Source of the DNA: Lasiodiplodia sp. COLG20
Lineage: Eukaryota; Ascomycota; Dothideomycetes; Botryosphaeriales; Botryosphaeriaceae
DNA length: 64,000 nt
NCBI GenBank assembly: GCA_009801085.1
Contig: VNWV01000027.1
Location: 62,001-126,000 of the forward strand
Direction of reading: 5' to 3'
The translations under genes were made by a program, and so were the position numbers. The stretch's first letter is position 1, and each line of letters begins with the position of its first letter. Below, piece by piece: positions 11,522-23,943 of the stretch. Below the pieces are notes generated by a model that did no database searches, was not told the origin of the DNA, and saw nothing but the letters and a program-made list of their open reading frames with translations.

Positions 11522-13839
11522 ATGGTGCCCAATTCAGTCGCTTCAGAGTGTCGCACAAAGCTGCCGTCGGATCGTTCTACAACGAACACGCTGCCTTACG
11601 AGATCATTCAGCAGATCTTTGAATACCTCTCGCCGCTCCATTTCAATGCCGCCCGCCATACCTGTCGAAGTTGGATGGAAGCAAGTCTTGATCAACGACT
11701 CCTCTCTTGCATGTTGAAACGAGGTGGTTGGTGGTCTGGAGTCTATACGGCTCTCTGGGCACGCAATAGCAGTGACTCTGACGCATGGATTCTCAGTCGG
11801 CATCTTGCTCGACAGTGCGCTCTTGCAGCTGGCTGGACGGGAAATGGCTTGGAGGCCACGCCGTCTCCCGCAACCGCATCATCCCGCACCGGCTACTACT
11901 CCGGTCTCGTGGAAAGATGCCGGGCTGACTTTACTGATCTCGCAAGCGGTTATGGCGGACCGGCGAGACAAGACGATCCGCGGCTCGTGTTTGCCACCAG
12001 CGTCTGCGGCAAATTCCTCCTGGTAGCTGAGGCAGGCATGGTATACATATACGCGGTTGAGGAGGCTGGTGTTCTTCCAGTCACTAGCGTAACATGTCCG
12101 CGCAGGGTTCTTGCTATGAGCATGGATGCTTCCGCGGGTCGATTTGCAGTCGCGGCGCTCCTAGATGGACGCATGGGTCTTGTTTGCGACCTGGATCTGG
12201 AAAGAAAATCGAAGGAGGCTGCCAGACCACTCGAGCCTAGAGTTTTCATGGACAGCTCCTCTGGATATCGCACCACTGTCAAGTCGTCAATCTTCACGAG
12301 CAGGTCGTATCCTCGAGACGCGCGGACCACGACCGTCGAGCAAGATACTGAGCACTCTAGGCCGGCTTTCGACACCGTCAATGTCCGCAGTGGTGATATG
12401 GATGCTACGCTCCACGGGATCGGTGACCCTGTGAGATACACCCAGAATCTCGTAAATCAGACATGGAACGATCATATTACCGCTTCAGCCTCTGTCTTGA
12501 CAGACCCAACTTCTCTCGGCAAGCGCAATCTCATGCCCATGTGCAACGGACCGCGTACCATCTACCGCCATTTGTGCTCGCAAGACGATCCCCCTAGAAG
12601 TGTCGCGGTATGCCCTCAACGACGTTGCGTAGCATTTGGGTGTGCTGGCGGCATTGAGCTTCATTGGGTTGATAAGCAGACTGGGCAAGATTTGCACCGT
12701 TGGTTTCCCGTTGCTTCACCTAGTGATTACCTATTCTTTCTCAACCCGAGGCCAGGTATGCCAGCTGCAAGTGGCAGTTCGATCTGTCGTATAGCGGAGT
12801 TGGCTGATACGATACCACAGGCATTGATTCCACGCACAAACTTCGTATCATTTCTAGTATTGCTCACCCAGAGGACCGACCAGCGATTCACAAGCATTTC
12901 TCACAGTACGCACATCCTGCACCATTTTCCTGGGCTTATCGTACCCCCGGTCCCGGGTCGTGGCGTCGAACAACGCCAGGAGTTCACGACCATTACCGCG
13001 CCGTGCCATTATCGGACGGATTTCATCACATGTTCATAGACCCTGCAACGTCGCTTCTGCACCTTGGCAGCGATGCTCCTCTTGGCGGCCTTACTAAGCT
13101 AATTCGAAAAGTCCTTTTGCTGCCGCCAAATCCTGGTATGATCCCAAGGTGCTATGCCGTAGGCGCGGACCTCCAGGAGGGTGCTCGAATAGCTGCTTGC
13201 TTCCGCCGTTCCCAAGTCGAAGGTGTTGACGAGATTTCTACAAATCCGGATATCAGCTATACTCAAAATACCCTCTCTGGAGACGTGGTGATGCTCTACT
13301 CGGTCCCACCGGATTTCCTCCTTGCCTCTCAGCTGGAGCATGGCGTCGATCATTGGACACACCACGGATGCAGTTGCACATTCGCCTCATCATCATCTCA
13401 GCAAAAAACACATTGCGACAACAATCTTTGGCTCGACTGGTGGCCAGATAAAGACGAGGACGGTCTTGATCCTATGCTCCCGCAGAAGCGAGGCGCTCCG
13501 TGGCCGCTCAGGCTAAAAGGGGTGATCTTGGGGAAGCTAGACGCAGATTGCGCGGCGCTCGCAGTAAACGAGACGCCGGATCTGACAGTCTGGGCGATCG
13601 CAAGGGACGGGAGTGCACGAGCTTGGGTTATGGGCGATGGTAGAGCTCGAGTGATAAAGAGAAAATTCATTGCAAAAGATGGCCGTGTCATTGACAGAGA
13701 TATGGACGATGGCTTGGAAGAAAACAAGGATGAGGTTTACGGTGGGTTCTCGGGCGCTTTCGATGACTTTGATGGAGAGCACAGCGTAGCCATCGAGCCG
13801 GATGAGGGGTACGATGACAGCGTGTCTTCTGTTAGTTAA
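11522..13839 (+). CDS. F-box domain protein
   Basis: Two exons, 11522-12755 and 12821-13839, encode 750 residues. The 65-nt intron has a GTATGC donor and CCACAG acceptor and joins FLNPRPG to IDSTHKLRI in frame. An F-box lies near residues 24-60 ([18 protein letters not shown], then AARHTCRSW). Such a motif normally binds Skp1 in an SCF ubiquitin ligase, the rest of the protein choosing the substrate. The remainder has repeating beta-rich segments ([35 protein letters not shown]) resembling a degenerate WD/beta-propeller, but no clear WD repeats, and ends in an acidic tail. The frame is open for 63 codons upstream of the ATG without another ATG, so an upstream exon cannot be excluded. Confidence 0.88.
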
Positions 13840-13921
13840 GTTGGAAAGCACGCTGTCAAGCTGGATTGGCTTGTGCATCAGGCAGCAGTATCAAGGAGTA
13901 ACTGTGTCGTGGGCTACACCA

Positions 13922-14191
13922 TCACGACTGTCTTAAATCTTTGTTCTTCGGAGAGGACCTAAAAATCATATCCTTCATTTGTAAATATGGGCTGACTACG
14001 ATATGTGAGCTAGACGGAATTTCTTCATGAAGCGAGAGCTTGAGGCCACAACACCGACACTCATATCTGGATGGGCGTTTCGCTTCGTACAACCCTCGTT
14101 CACATGTGAGACATTTTAAAACTTTAATCGCAGGAAAGCCTCGATCCGGGGCGGTCGGACTCTTCCATGGGCTATTTGACTCTGCCTTCAA
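13922..14191 (-). other. Candidate small zinc-ribbon-like reading frame
   Basis: A minus-strand open frame of about 89 codons contains CLTC followed 14 residues later by CRCCG, a spacing that could bind one zinc ion. It has no ATG at its start (TTG only), so if it is real it would be the last exon of a gene or a remnant. It lies just downstream of the F-box gene on the opposite strand. No homologue is recognised, and chance is a serious alternative. Confidence 0.2.
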
Positions 14192-14292
14192 AACACATCA
14201 ATAACACTCAAGTCTATCTCACACGGCAGCGTGTAACACATTCCTCATTTTCGGAGACTATGCTTTTAGCTCGCTATTTCAACGCTACATCG

Positions 14293-14329
14293 TCTTTCTT
14301 TCTTTCTTTCTTTCTTTTTTTTTTTTTTT
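14293..14329. repeat. (TTTC)n tract running into poly-T
   Basis: Five to six TTTC units followed by about 15 T residues. Simple repeat in non-coding DNA. Confidence 0.9.
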
Positions 14330-17300
14330 GCTTAGCTCTGACTGGTCTCAGATTGCGTGAATATGGTTGAGGTTCGAGCTGGTCTTCGGCGTCTCTTTTG
14401 TTTTTCGCTTTGGTTTGCTTTGGTAAGCAGAATTGCGACTTCTGGCTCCGCATGGGAGAAAGTCGCAATCTTAGAGATCTTTTTCTACAACATTGTCCAA
14501 TGCCAAGCGTCGGGAAACATATATGGAGGGCCGGTGTGGGGCTGCCGGCACACAGGAGGTTTTGGGTGCAGGTCGGTGCGTCGAACCCTGTTCTCTCTAT
14601 TGTAACTCTTTGCCTTTCTTTATTCCCGGGCGCCTAGCGCCTTTTCTTCGGATGCTTGTTATACTGCAATACTATAAGCGTTATGCAGGGGAGACGCGTG
14701 CTAGGTATGGCTGCTAAACGCTCAGGCCCCATATAGAAGTAGCACACTTCCGGATGCGTGATGGCGTGAGTCTTCGGCTGAACAGGTTTAAGCACGCGTA
14801 CGCGGGCTGTCTGCCAACCCGAGCGCTAAGCGCTGGCACGGACCAGACGTTCAAGACGGCATTGCACACGTGCGAACGGGAGAACTGCTTACCTATAGGA
14901 CGGCGGCAGGATCCAATAGGACGTGATGAGATTATGCATGCTCGGCTCCAGCACGTCTCCAAGGGCCCACGGACAATGGGTTCATTCTTTTCATTAGTAG
15001 TTTGAGCGAAGAAGTTATTCGTGCTGCTAAGAGAGTTTATATCAATGAACTAAACGAACCAGCTAAATAAAAAGAAAGAGCAGGTTTTTGAATTTCAATG
15101 GTCTCAAAATGAGGCTGCATCCGAAATATTCTAAAGAGGGAAAAAAAAAAAAAAGAGAGATACCCGTTTGAGTGTTGCCCTGAACATCAACAGTGGGTGT
15201 AGGTGAGGGACGAGAGGATAAAGACTGTGTACCCGGTCGTCGTGCGCGCTCTCCGGACAGTGAGAAGGAATGATGGTGTTTCGGGGAGCTGGCAAAAAGG
15301 AAGGTAGTAGGTACTTTACGGTCATTCTAAGCCTTACAAGGCAGTGAAGCTAACATACTTAGTCGCATCAGTCATCCGCACTAGGATGAGCAATCTTACC
15401 TCTGCGGCGAATCCAGAAGAGGCGCAGGCAACCGCCTCGGTCGGTTTGCATCCAGACCTCAGAGGAAAATGATCACTCCTGCCAATCACGACCCAAAGCA
15501 TGTGCAGTTCCGCGCCGATCAAATGACAGCAGGATGAAGAAGGCTATGCGGTAGCCTCTTCCAATATTTATTCTTCCCCTGCCCAAGAATACGCGCGATG
15601 AAAGGGCAGCTGTTGCTGTCCTAACGTTTAGCACGTCGGTTCCAGCTGAATGATCACCAGATCCGCTGGAGAGCTAGCCAGGAAGTCTCATGTCGAGCCG
15701 GCATCCAAACCAAGACGACGCGCCAGACAAGTCGACCTGGACCGAGCTGAGGGCAAGCGCAACGGCTCTTCCGAGATGAATAGCACCGTGTGGGGCACCT
15801 GTTGCGCCTTTGGGTCCGGAACAGGGCCCGCGTCCGTCTGATCTCGAGCGACGGTATCCATGATAAGCTGTCGACGCCACTTCTGAGAAGCGGACCGATT
15901 GATTGCCATCAAAAGGCTGATGCGCGCTTTCCGAGGGCTGCGAAGGCGGAAACGACGGCGATCTTCGCTGTTTGCCCCGAATCTTGCACCGCGAGGCTGC
16001 TGCAGGATGTCGCCGGTCCCAAAGAACGATGGTGTCAGCATGCTGATGACTGCCTTTCAGCCTCGTCGGCGAGCTGAGCGAACATGGGGCAGCTCGTAAC
16101 GCAATGGCTCGATAACGCATCGTGTGAGCCAGCAATTGCGGCCAAATATGCTTCAAAGTCTGTTCTATTGTTGTCTGGCGGGAGGCGACGAGGCGGGCAC
16201 CACTGCGGGCGAGGGGCCGACGCCGGGGCCTCGTGCTGATGCTGATGGACGCGGTGGAAATTGGTTGTCGGTTCCTACTAAACGTGCGATGGAAATTGCA
16301 GCAGCGGCGCTAACCGCTCCGGCGGACCGCAGAACAAACCACGCCGGAAAAGGGAGAGCAGCAGGCACAGTGGTAGGAGCAGCATGGAGAGGCGTCGCGA
16401 TGCATGTTGCCCGAAGCAGCAGACGTCGGCGCACATGAGCCACGAGCCGGCCTGCACGGGCGGCACTACTGAGCAGCGCCACAACGGCAATCATCAGCTC
16501 CGCCCCGGAGTGCGTCCGTCGAGGTGCAGCAGCGGCGGCAGCGTGGGCGGAGCGGCGCGGGCCAGCAAGCGTTGCGAAATATGGCCGGCCAGGGTACGCG
16601 CACGGAGGTGCCGGCTGACTGCGCATATAATTACTGGCGGCACGCGTGGCATCTGCTGCGGTCGAGGTCCAACTTTGTCGACGTGCAGCCCTCCGGCTTG
16701 TGCCGGCCGCGTTCTGGACCGTGCCTGCGGGCTGCTCTTATTCTGCGCGGCCGCGAGCGATCGCAATGAGCAGCAGCACCCCTTGATGGTGGTGGTCGTG
16801 GTGGTGGTGGGCGGCGCGGAGCTGCAGGCGCGGGCAGCACAGGGCCCGTCACACTCGCGGTGGGACGCGCAGCCAATGATGGCCATCACAGCCGCGCCGG
16901 GAGGGTCAGATGGTTGAAGGTTGGACTTGCGACGCGAAGCCACGGAGGCGGCGCAGCCAATCAGGCCCGCGCAGGGCAGCGGGCTCGTGTGATGAGCAGG
17001 GGAGCAGCCTGAAGAGGCAGCATTATGAGCTGGGCGGCCGTGGTGTTTCAGGATCGCCTGTGATGCGCCCTTGACGAACCGCCCGCCGTGGAGCGCTCGC
17101 CGGCGCAGGCCAAGTCAGCCTTGACCTGGTTCCTGCAGCGCACCATTCGCCGTGGTCCCGGCGGCGGCTGCCCGCACAGGCGCGTCAGAGGTTGCGCTGA
17201 TCTGAGGCCAGCCGAGCGCCTAACTCGAGACCATCTGCAGCGCCCCAGCACCCCACAGCGAGACAGCTGGCTGTCGCAAAGCCCGCCCGCCGCACGATAT

Positions 17301-17980
17301 GCCGCTTCGGGCCTGCACCGTGCCCGCCTAGCCTGGTTTGAGCCGACGGTGGAGTCGTGCGCGCGCGCAGCGACGGTGCATGCTCGGCCTGGGCACCATC
17401 CCGGCCCATATGCCTCTGGATATGGAGTTGCCATGCTCTTCACCATCTCCCCCATTCACCAGCCAAGCCCGCCCGACCACGCCGTCGCCGTCCGCCGCCT
17501 GCGCCAGTCGCAGCCGCCGCCAGCGAAGCCTCCGCCGCCGAGCCTCCACGCCCGCGGCCTCTCTCGGCGCACGCCTGCACCTGCGCCTGCACCTACACCC
17601 AATTCTGCACTCTCCCTCACCCAACCTGCGGCCAACACCACTGCCCGACGCCCAACCCGCCCTGCGTCGACGCCTCCACCCCGCCGCGCTCGCCGCGCGC
17701 TGCTGCTGCTGCCGCCCGCCAGGCACTGCCCGCCAATCCAGCGCCTCCACGACCACCAAGCCGCCAAGTGCTGGACGCCCTATTGGCCACCGCGTGTCTT
17801 GCTCGAGCCGCCGCGCCAAAGAGCGACAGACACGAGCCGTTGTCTCTGCGCTCCACCTCCATCACCACCATCAGCAGCAGCACCGCGCCGAAACCGTCTT
17901 CATATGCGCAGCCGCGAGCCGTTTCCGTCACGCTGCTCGCATCCGCCGGCCTCTGCCCTCCGTTTGCCCCTACCTCCGTG

Positions 17981-20900
17981 ATGCCTGCATCAAAGCCCGT
18001 TAATATTGCCGACTCCCGGCCCAACGCCGCGCGCAACACTTCAATAGACTCTGCCGTCTCCTCCATATCCTCCAATGCCTCTGCCGTCAACCTCAAGTCG
18101 TCCCAGCCCATGGCAAATGCGCAGACGCCCGACTTTGCCGCCCTGATACAGGCTGCAGGCTCTCCGGAGGCGGCGTTATATAATCTGTGGCGCGAGAAGC
18201 AGAGTTTGGAGAACCACAACCAGCAGCTATGGCGGATCGTCACCAAGCAGAAAGACATGGTCGTGGGCCTGAACAAAGACTTGGAGCGCGCCCTCAAGGA
18301 TCGAGAGCGTTATCGCAAGAAGCTGAAAGAACATCTTGCTCAGGTGCCGCCTTTGCCACATGCGGCGCAAAAAATCGAGATTCCAGATCGGGAACACAGC
18401 TCTTCGCCGGCACTGAGCGAAGCGCAAGAAGCCGTCTTGAACGGTAGGAACAACAGCACGCCGGATGTGATTACCGATGGCCTCAATCGCAAGATTTCGG
18501 TTGAGCAGAGCACGCTGTCCGGCCAAAACCCTCGCGACGGCGGTTCGCTGCTGCTGTCCCCAGAGTCGCCCCCGGCCCAGTCTACTGATTCCGCATCCGC
18601 TGAAACCTCCGTGAAGGATCCAGCCAGCAGCGAGCCCTCGCCGCTTGAAGGTTCCGCCTCTACCGTCGAGTCGCGGAGTGGTGCAAACGAGCCTCCTGCG
18701 GGTGATTCAAAACCCAGCGATCTTCGCCTTAGAACGCTGCGCGAGGAGGCCGTCGGTAGTGGTTCGCAGGCTGCTTATGACGACGCTGTATCGCCCAAGA
18801 CGACCGTCGCTCAGTCGTCGTTCCATGCAAAGACTCCTTCACTTTCACTAACCGCACCCACTCCTGTTCTAGGTTCCAACGGCTTCCCTAGCCCTGAGGA
18901 ACGCCCCCAACGAAAAGCCCCACCTGCACCTCTTAATCTCTCACAGCCCCAGCGCCCGAGCGAACATCTGCAGCAACCGCCCCCTGATGACCGCCACTCT
19001 GACTCAGAATATGACGAAGTCTCGGAGGTAGATGAAATGCCCGTCTTTCAGCGTGGGCGGAAGAAGACGCGGGAAGAGGACGACAAACAGCGTGAGCTTC
19101 TCGTGCAGAAAGAGCTCGAGGAGCGCAGTCGTTCGAAGAAGAGCAAGAGCAAGAGCAAGAGTAAGAGCAAAAGCAAGTCAGATCACGACCAGTCGGCGCC
19201 GGAGGACACGGCCAAGGTTGTTGCTGCTTCGGCATCCCGATCGCCGGTCGCACTTGGACTACCGAGCTCTCCGCGCCTCGCTCAAGCCCCCGGTTCTATC
19301 AATGCGCTGCTCAGTCCCGCCAGCTCCGACGGCTCCATGGTCGCTCAGCGAAGCATAAACACTCCTCTGATGAGCCCAGGTCTGCCTGTAAGCCCGCGTC
19401 CCGGCGACCGACCTCCAGGTGCACCAACACCTCGTCTTCCAAAGCAAGAGATCGTATCTCCGCCAATGTCCCCTCGCGGCGCCAATGGCCTACCGCTTTC
19501 TCCACGCGCTCCGAGAGGCCCGATTCCCCTGCCACCGCAGACGCCGCTTGCTGTTGCTTCGCCTCACCTCGCACGTGCTGAGCAGTACCAACCGCAGCCG
19601 CAGAGCGAACCCGAGAAGCTTGCAGTACCCGGCACAGGGTACTCGAGTTCTGAGTCGAATAAGGGTAGTTCCAATGGCTCAGAGCCAACATCCCCGGACG
19701 GCATCAGTCGAGAGCTGGTGTCGGAGCAGTACCCCAATCTGCTTCTGCCGCCGAATGCTCTGCCCGGCATCCAGGTCAAGGTCTTCTCTTCTCGCCTGCG
19801 TCCATCCCGCCACAGTTTCATGGCTCCCAGCCCGTCCGAGGAAGACCCGGTTTTCATCCTTGCCATTCATTCCCGCTCTGACGGGAAGCAGCTATGGCGT
19901 CTCGAGAAGACAATCAACGCGCTGCCAGCACTGGACCAGCAGCTGAAGAAGCTTTGCGAGTTTACCGGTCAGCTTCCAGACCGGAGCTTGTTTACTGGCC
20001 ATGCCCCCTCGAAGATTGACGCGCGGAGGGCGGCTCTGAATGCCTATTTTGATAAGATACTCGATACCCCCATGGGCGAGAGGGCTGCCCTGATTCTCTG
20101 CGAGTTCTTCTCTACGGATGCTTTCGGCGCCGAGATGGAGCCCCCGAGATCCTCCAACCTTTCTGTTCCCGAGAACCCTACCGTGCCACCAACAAAGGCC
20201 ACCAAGGAGGGCTACTTGACCAAGCGTGGAAAGAACTTCGGTGGGTGGAAGGCTAGATACTTTGTGCTCGAAAGCTCGGAATTCCGATATTTCGAATCGC
20301 CCGGAGGACCTTTACTTGGATCCATCAAGCTCCAGAGCGCCCAGATCGGCCGGCAAAACCCCAGGAACAAGGCGAGCCAACAAGACGACGAGATGAGGCA
20401 CGCGTTCCTAATCCTGGAGCCCAAGCGCAAGGACCCGACGACCAAGGTTTCGCACATCCTGTGCGCCGAAAGTGATGATGAAAGGGATGCCTGGATCGAC
20501 GCACTCCTTCAGTATGTGGAATCGACAGAGGACAAGAGCCAGCAAGCTTCGGGCGAACCCGTGCGTGAGCCTGGCTCTGCTCGCAGCAACGAGTCTGGCA
20601 AGGAATCGAAACAAAGCGGCTCGCAGCGTGAGAAAAAGAAGGAAAGGAGCCCGGAGAGGACGAGGCATCTCGATGGAGTCCAAGCGACGAGCTACGAAAG
20701 CACGGTGGCGGCCGATGCGCCAATCATGGTAGGCAGGGAAGGTGTCCCCTCTCCCCCCTTGGGAGGAGGCTTCCACCCAGACCGTATTATTTCGGGCCCC
20801 ACGAACGGCGCTGTGATTCAAAACGCCGAGCTTTGGGGGAACAAAAGTCTGACCACGCAGACTCCCCTCAGAGACAAGAAGCGGAGTATCTTCGGATTCG

Positions 20901-22115
20901 GCGGTGGAAGAGGACGATCGTCCACCGACCTCGCACCTGGACAGGGCCAAAACAACTCTGGCCAGAGCCAGCCGCCGCGTGAGCCGACGCCTCAGCAAGG
21001 CCGGCCTGTCTGGGGCATCCCTCTCGCCGAGGCAGTCGAGGCCACTCAGCCAGAAGGCGTCGATGTCCTTCTACCTGCTGTCGTGTACCGTTGTCTTGAG
21101 TACTTGAAGGCGAAGAATGCTCATCGTGAAGAGGGAATCTTCAGGTTGAGCGGTTCGAACATCGTCATCAAGGGGCTCAGGGAACGGTTCAACACGGAAC
21201 GTGACATCAGACTGTTGGAGGGCGAGTACTACGACGTTCACGCCGTGGCCTCGTTGCTGAAGTCTTATCTGCGTGACCTGCCTGTCTCGATACTAACAAG
21301 AGAGCTCCACTTGGACTTCCTTAAAGTACTTGGTGTGTTCGGACACCTCCTTGGTTGCAATCGTCGAGCTGACCGTCATCACAGAGTTGGATCAAAGGTC
21401 CGAGAAAATCGACGCCTTCAACGTTTTGGTTCACAAGCTGCCGCCCGTCAACTTGGACCTGCTGCGCGCTCTTTCGTCTTTCTTGATTGATATTACAAAT
21501 AACTACGACATCAACAAAATGACGATTCGGAACGGTGAGCTGCACAGTCCGTTGCCCGTGATGAGCTGGTGCTGACGTTACGCAGTCGGAATCGTTTTCT
21601 CTCCCACTCTGAACATCCCGGGGCCGCTCATCTCGTTCTTCATCACCGACTATCATGACATATTCGGCACGGCCAAGGACGAGGCGACGTCTCCTATCCG
21701 TGAAGTCACGGTTACGGCGCCGCTCACTCCCGAGTCGGTCCGGTCTCCGCGTCATCAGATGTTCTCGGATCTTCCCACGCCGGCGTATCAGGGAAGTTTC
21801 CAGGAGCAACACAAGCAGCAGCAGAACACAGGGCCTTCTAATTCTGCAGGGACGCGCGAACCGGCGCCGCATTACGACACGGGCTTCATTCCCATGCAAC
21901 CGAGCTATGACAGCGCCACATACGGGTATGGAGAAGGGTACGGGAGTCTGAACAGCGCCGCACTTGCGCCCCCCACGTCGCGCGAAGCAAGAGCTCGGAA
22001 GAGGGAAAGCGGAATGCTTCTGATGAACATGGGCCTTGGCGGCCAACGAAAGAGCTCGATGCAGAGACTGAGAGAAGAGTCGGGCATGGTGCAAGAAGAG
22101 AGCGCATTTGAATAA
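17981..22115 (+). CDS. bem3: Rho GTPase-activating protein of Bem3 type (PX-PH-RhoGAP)
   Basis: Three exons, 17981-21332, 21385-21534 and 21586-22115, give 1343 residues. Introns of 52 and 51 nt (GTGTGT..ACAG; GTGAGC..GCAG) restore FLKVL-ELDQRSEK and TIRN-VGIVFSPTLN, both typical RhoGAP joins. Domain order: a coiled coil near 69-120; a long disordered Ser/Pro region with alternating Lys-Ser repeats near 386-400; a PX domain about 594-715; a PH domain about 739-847 (EGYLTKRGKNFGGWKARYFV); a RhoGAP domain about 1009-1195 with EEGIFRLSG carrying the arginine finger. This layout is that of yeast Bem3, a GAP for Cdc42 recruited to phosphoinositides at sites of polarised growth. The first ATG after a long ATG-free open stretch was taken as the start; the sequence after the GAP domain is Gln/Ser-rich. 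Confidence 0.95.
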
Positions 22116-23742
22116 AGACGGCAGAAGACACGAGGATTTTGCTTCCATGACGGTGGAGGAAACGGCATGGATGAGAACGCCGAAACGATAAGAGGGCGGT
22201 ATTTTCGCCTCGGACGACGAGTGTGAAGCACCACGTCAGCACAACTTCGACTACCCCTTTCGCCCCCCCGAGCATTTTTTTTTTTTGGGGGTGGTTTTAT
22301 GTACATGAGCATTCGCTTGGGGGGATACTATTGTTTTTTTTTATACCAGGCCGCACAGCTGGGTGCTGCCAAGGTTGGGTCTCTCGTCGTCCAATTTCAC
22401 CGATATCAGGCGGGAGGCATCTACGAGAACATGGACATAGCTCTTCTCTTTTCTTCGATTCTAGGGGCGGGGTTTGTTTTGTCATTTCTTCAGACCGGGA
22501 TTGCTTGGGCTTGCTACTTATACCCTTCCGTCTTCCTCAAGCAAGCGGTGTTTTAGTCGTGGATTGGTTGATGGACCACTGCATATATGCATAATTTTGA
22601 TTGATTGCGACGTTGCGAAGGGGTGGTGAGATAAGGGGTGGTCCAAGCTGGGCCGAAGCGCAGACCCGCTGATGGGCGCGATCCCTGCCCACATCGGGTG
22701 GTCCATGCGCGGCGGCATGCACAAGGAGCTTCGCGGCCTGCACCGAGGCGGCACGATGATATCAGGCGCAGGCGGTTGCTGCCGGATGCATCGGAGGCAG
22801 CGGCTAGCGACTGTCGGCGTGTTGGTTTGGTCGGCGGCGAGGTTTAGAAATGACGTGAAGGGTGCTGACACAAGCTTGGACTCCCGCCCGCGTCTCCACC
22901 CCCGGATGCGCTAGGACAAGGGCCAGGGTCGCTTGTCCAGCTCCCCGCCAGCAATCAGCACGGGCGCCCCATGCGCTGCTTCCAGGGCGCTGCACCGCTG
23001 ACACACGGTACGTCGACCCCGCCAGAGCTAAGGACGAGAGCGACTCCGCACGCAAGATCAAACCTCCTCCCTCGCACCCTCCGCAGCCTCTCAGCTCCAC
23101 CGTCTGCCCGGCCGCACAACCCTTCCGCCGTCGCGGCTCCAGCACCTGTACGTTGCTCTTTCCTCCAGTCTTGCAATTGGCCTCTCTGCCCGCTTTCTGC
23201 CCCACCTGTGCCAGGGATACCGCATGCCAAGCTGTGAGCGCCTGTGTTTCCTCTCAAGCCTTCTCGGCGCCGCATGACGCACCTCAATCAATTCATTTGC
23301 TGGCCCTCTCCCATTCGTTCTTTCGTGCATCCTTCTCTCAGGCTTTCTCCGTTGTTTGCCGCAGCCAGCGCCGGCCGACTGACCTTCTCCGCCAGCTCTG
23401 CAGCAAACGCTGCCATTCCCCTCTCCACCTTTCACGCGAAGGTACGTCACGCAGCTGACTATCCTCCCTGATACGCACTCTCCCATCTTCCAGGTTCATC
23501 ATCCAAACATCAACTCTTTGCCTCCCTGCTGACGGAGCCCATTTTCAAAGAAAGCTCACTAGATTCCCTCACTTTCTTCGAGTCTTGGGAGAATTGGCGG
23601 TACAATTCGAACCAAACATTGTTCCTTTTCTCGTTCCTTTGTTTTCCAGTAGCTTGCCTCCTCCCTCCCTCCCTTTGGTGACCAAGTCAGCCGGCCAGCT
23701 GACGCACCTCAACCTACCAACCAACCACTCCGACGTCAAAAC
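22116..23742. other. Intergenic region, no gene seen
   Basis: About 1.6 kb between two plus-strand genes. The 5' part holds T-rich tracts (22276-22286, 22334-22343) suitable for RhoGAP 3' processing. The pyrimidine-rich stretch from 23.1 kb to 23.7 kb resembles a fungal promoter and leader for the small membrane protein gene. Confidence 0.5.
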
Positions 23743-23943
23743 ATGCCCGCCCTTGACCTCACGAATTTGGGTGCGGTGGCGACGACGACGACGTACCACC
23801 GGCTGGTCAAGCGCAAGAACTGGGCTGCGCGCGAGCCCGGTGTCATCCTCGTCTTCTGCATCATCGGCGCCATCGCCATCCTGCTGATTTCTCTGTTCAG
23901 CTGGAAGAAGATCCAGCAGAGAAGGGTGGCCAAGGCTGGCTAG
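23743..23943 (+). CDS. Small single-span membrane protein, 66 residues
   Basis: An intronless 66-codon frame starts at ATG 23743 in a good context (AAAACATGCC). A short polar N-terminus ends in RLVKRKNWAAREPG, followed by a hydrophobic helix of about 20 residues (VILVFCIIGAIAILLISLF) and a basic tail WKKIQQRR. The charge pattern fits one membrane anchor without a cleavable signal. The downstream T-rich sequence (23957-23970) fits a 3' end. I recall comparable short proteins in other moulds, but know of no function; the composition and clean start make this more likely a gene than chance. Confidence 0.65.
   Translation: MPALDLTNLGAVATTTTYHRLVKRKNWAAREPGVILVFCIIGAIAILLISLFSWKKIQQRRVAKAG

Larger units (their letters stand above)
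13840..17980. other. 4.1-kb interval without a supported gene
   Basis: Between the F-box and RhoGAP genes, both plus. It contains a simple repeat near 14.3 kb, a short zinc-ribbon-like frame at 13.9-14.2 kb, and GC-rich DNA from 16.1 to 17.9 kb where long overlapping frames arise from composition. The RhoGAP reading frame stays open for 208 codons upstream of its first ATG, but this part is Pro/Arg/Ala-rich and has no ATG. Presumably a long promoter and 5' leader. Confidence 0.55.

Noticed and set aside
16165..16943. Overlapping open frames on both strands near 16.5 kb
   Set aside because: GC-rich, low-complexity, no ATG-supported frame with motifs.
17357..17980. 208 extra codons at the front of the RhoGAP frame
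   Set aside because: No ATG, Pro/Arg/Ala composition, and the conserved coiled-coil region begins after the ATG at 17981.
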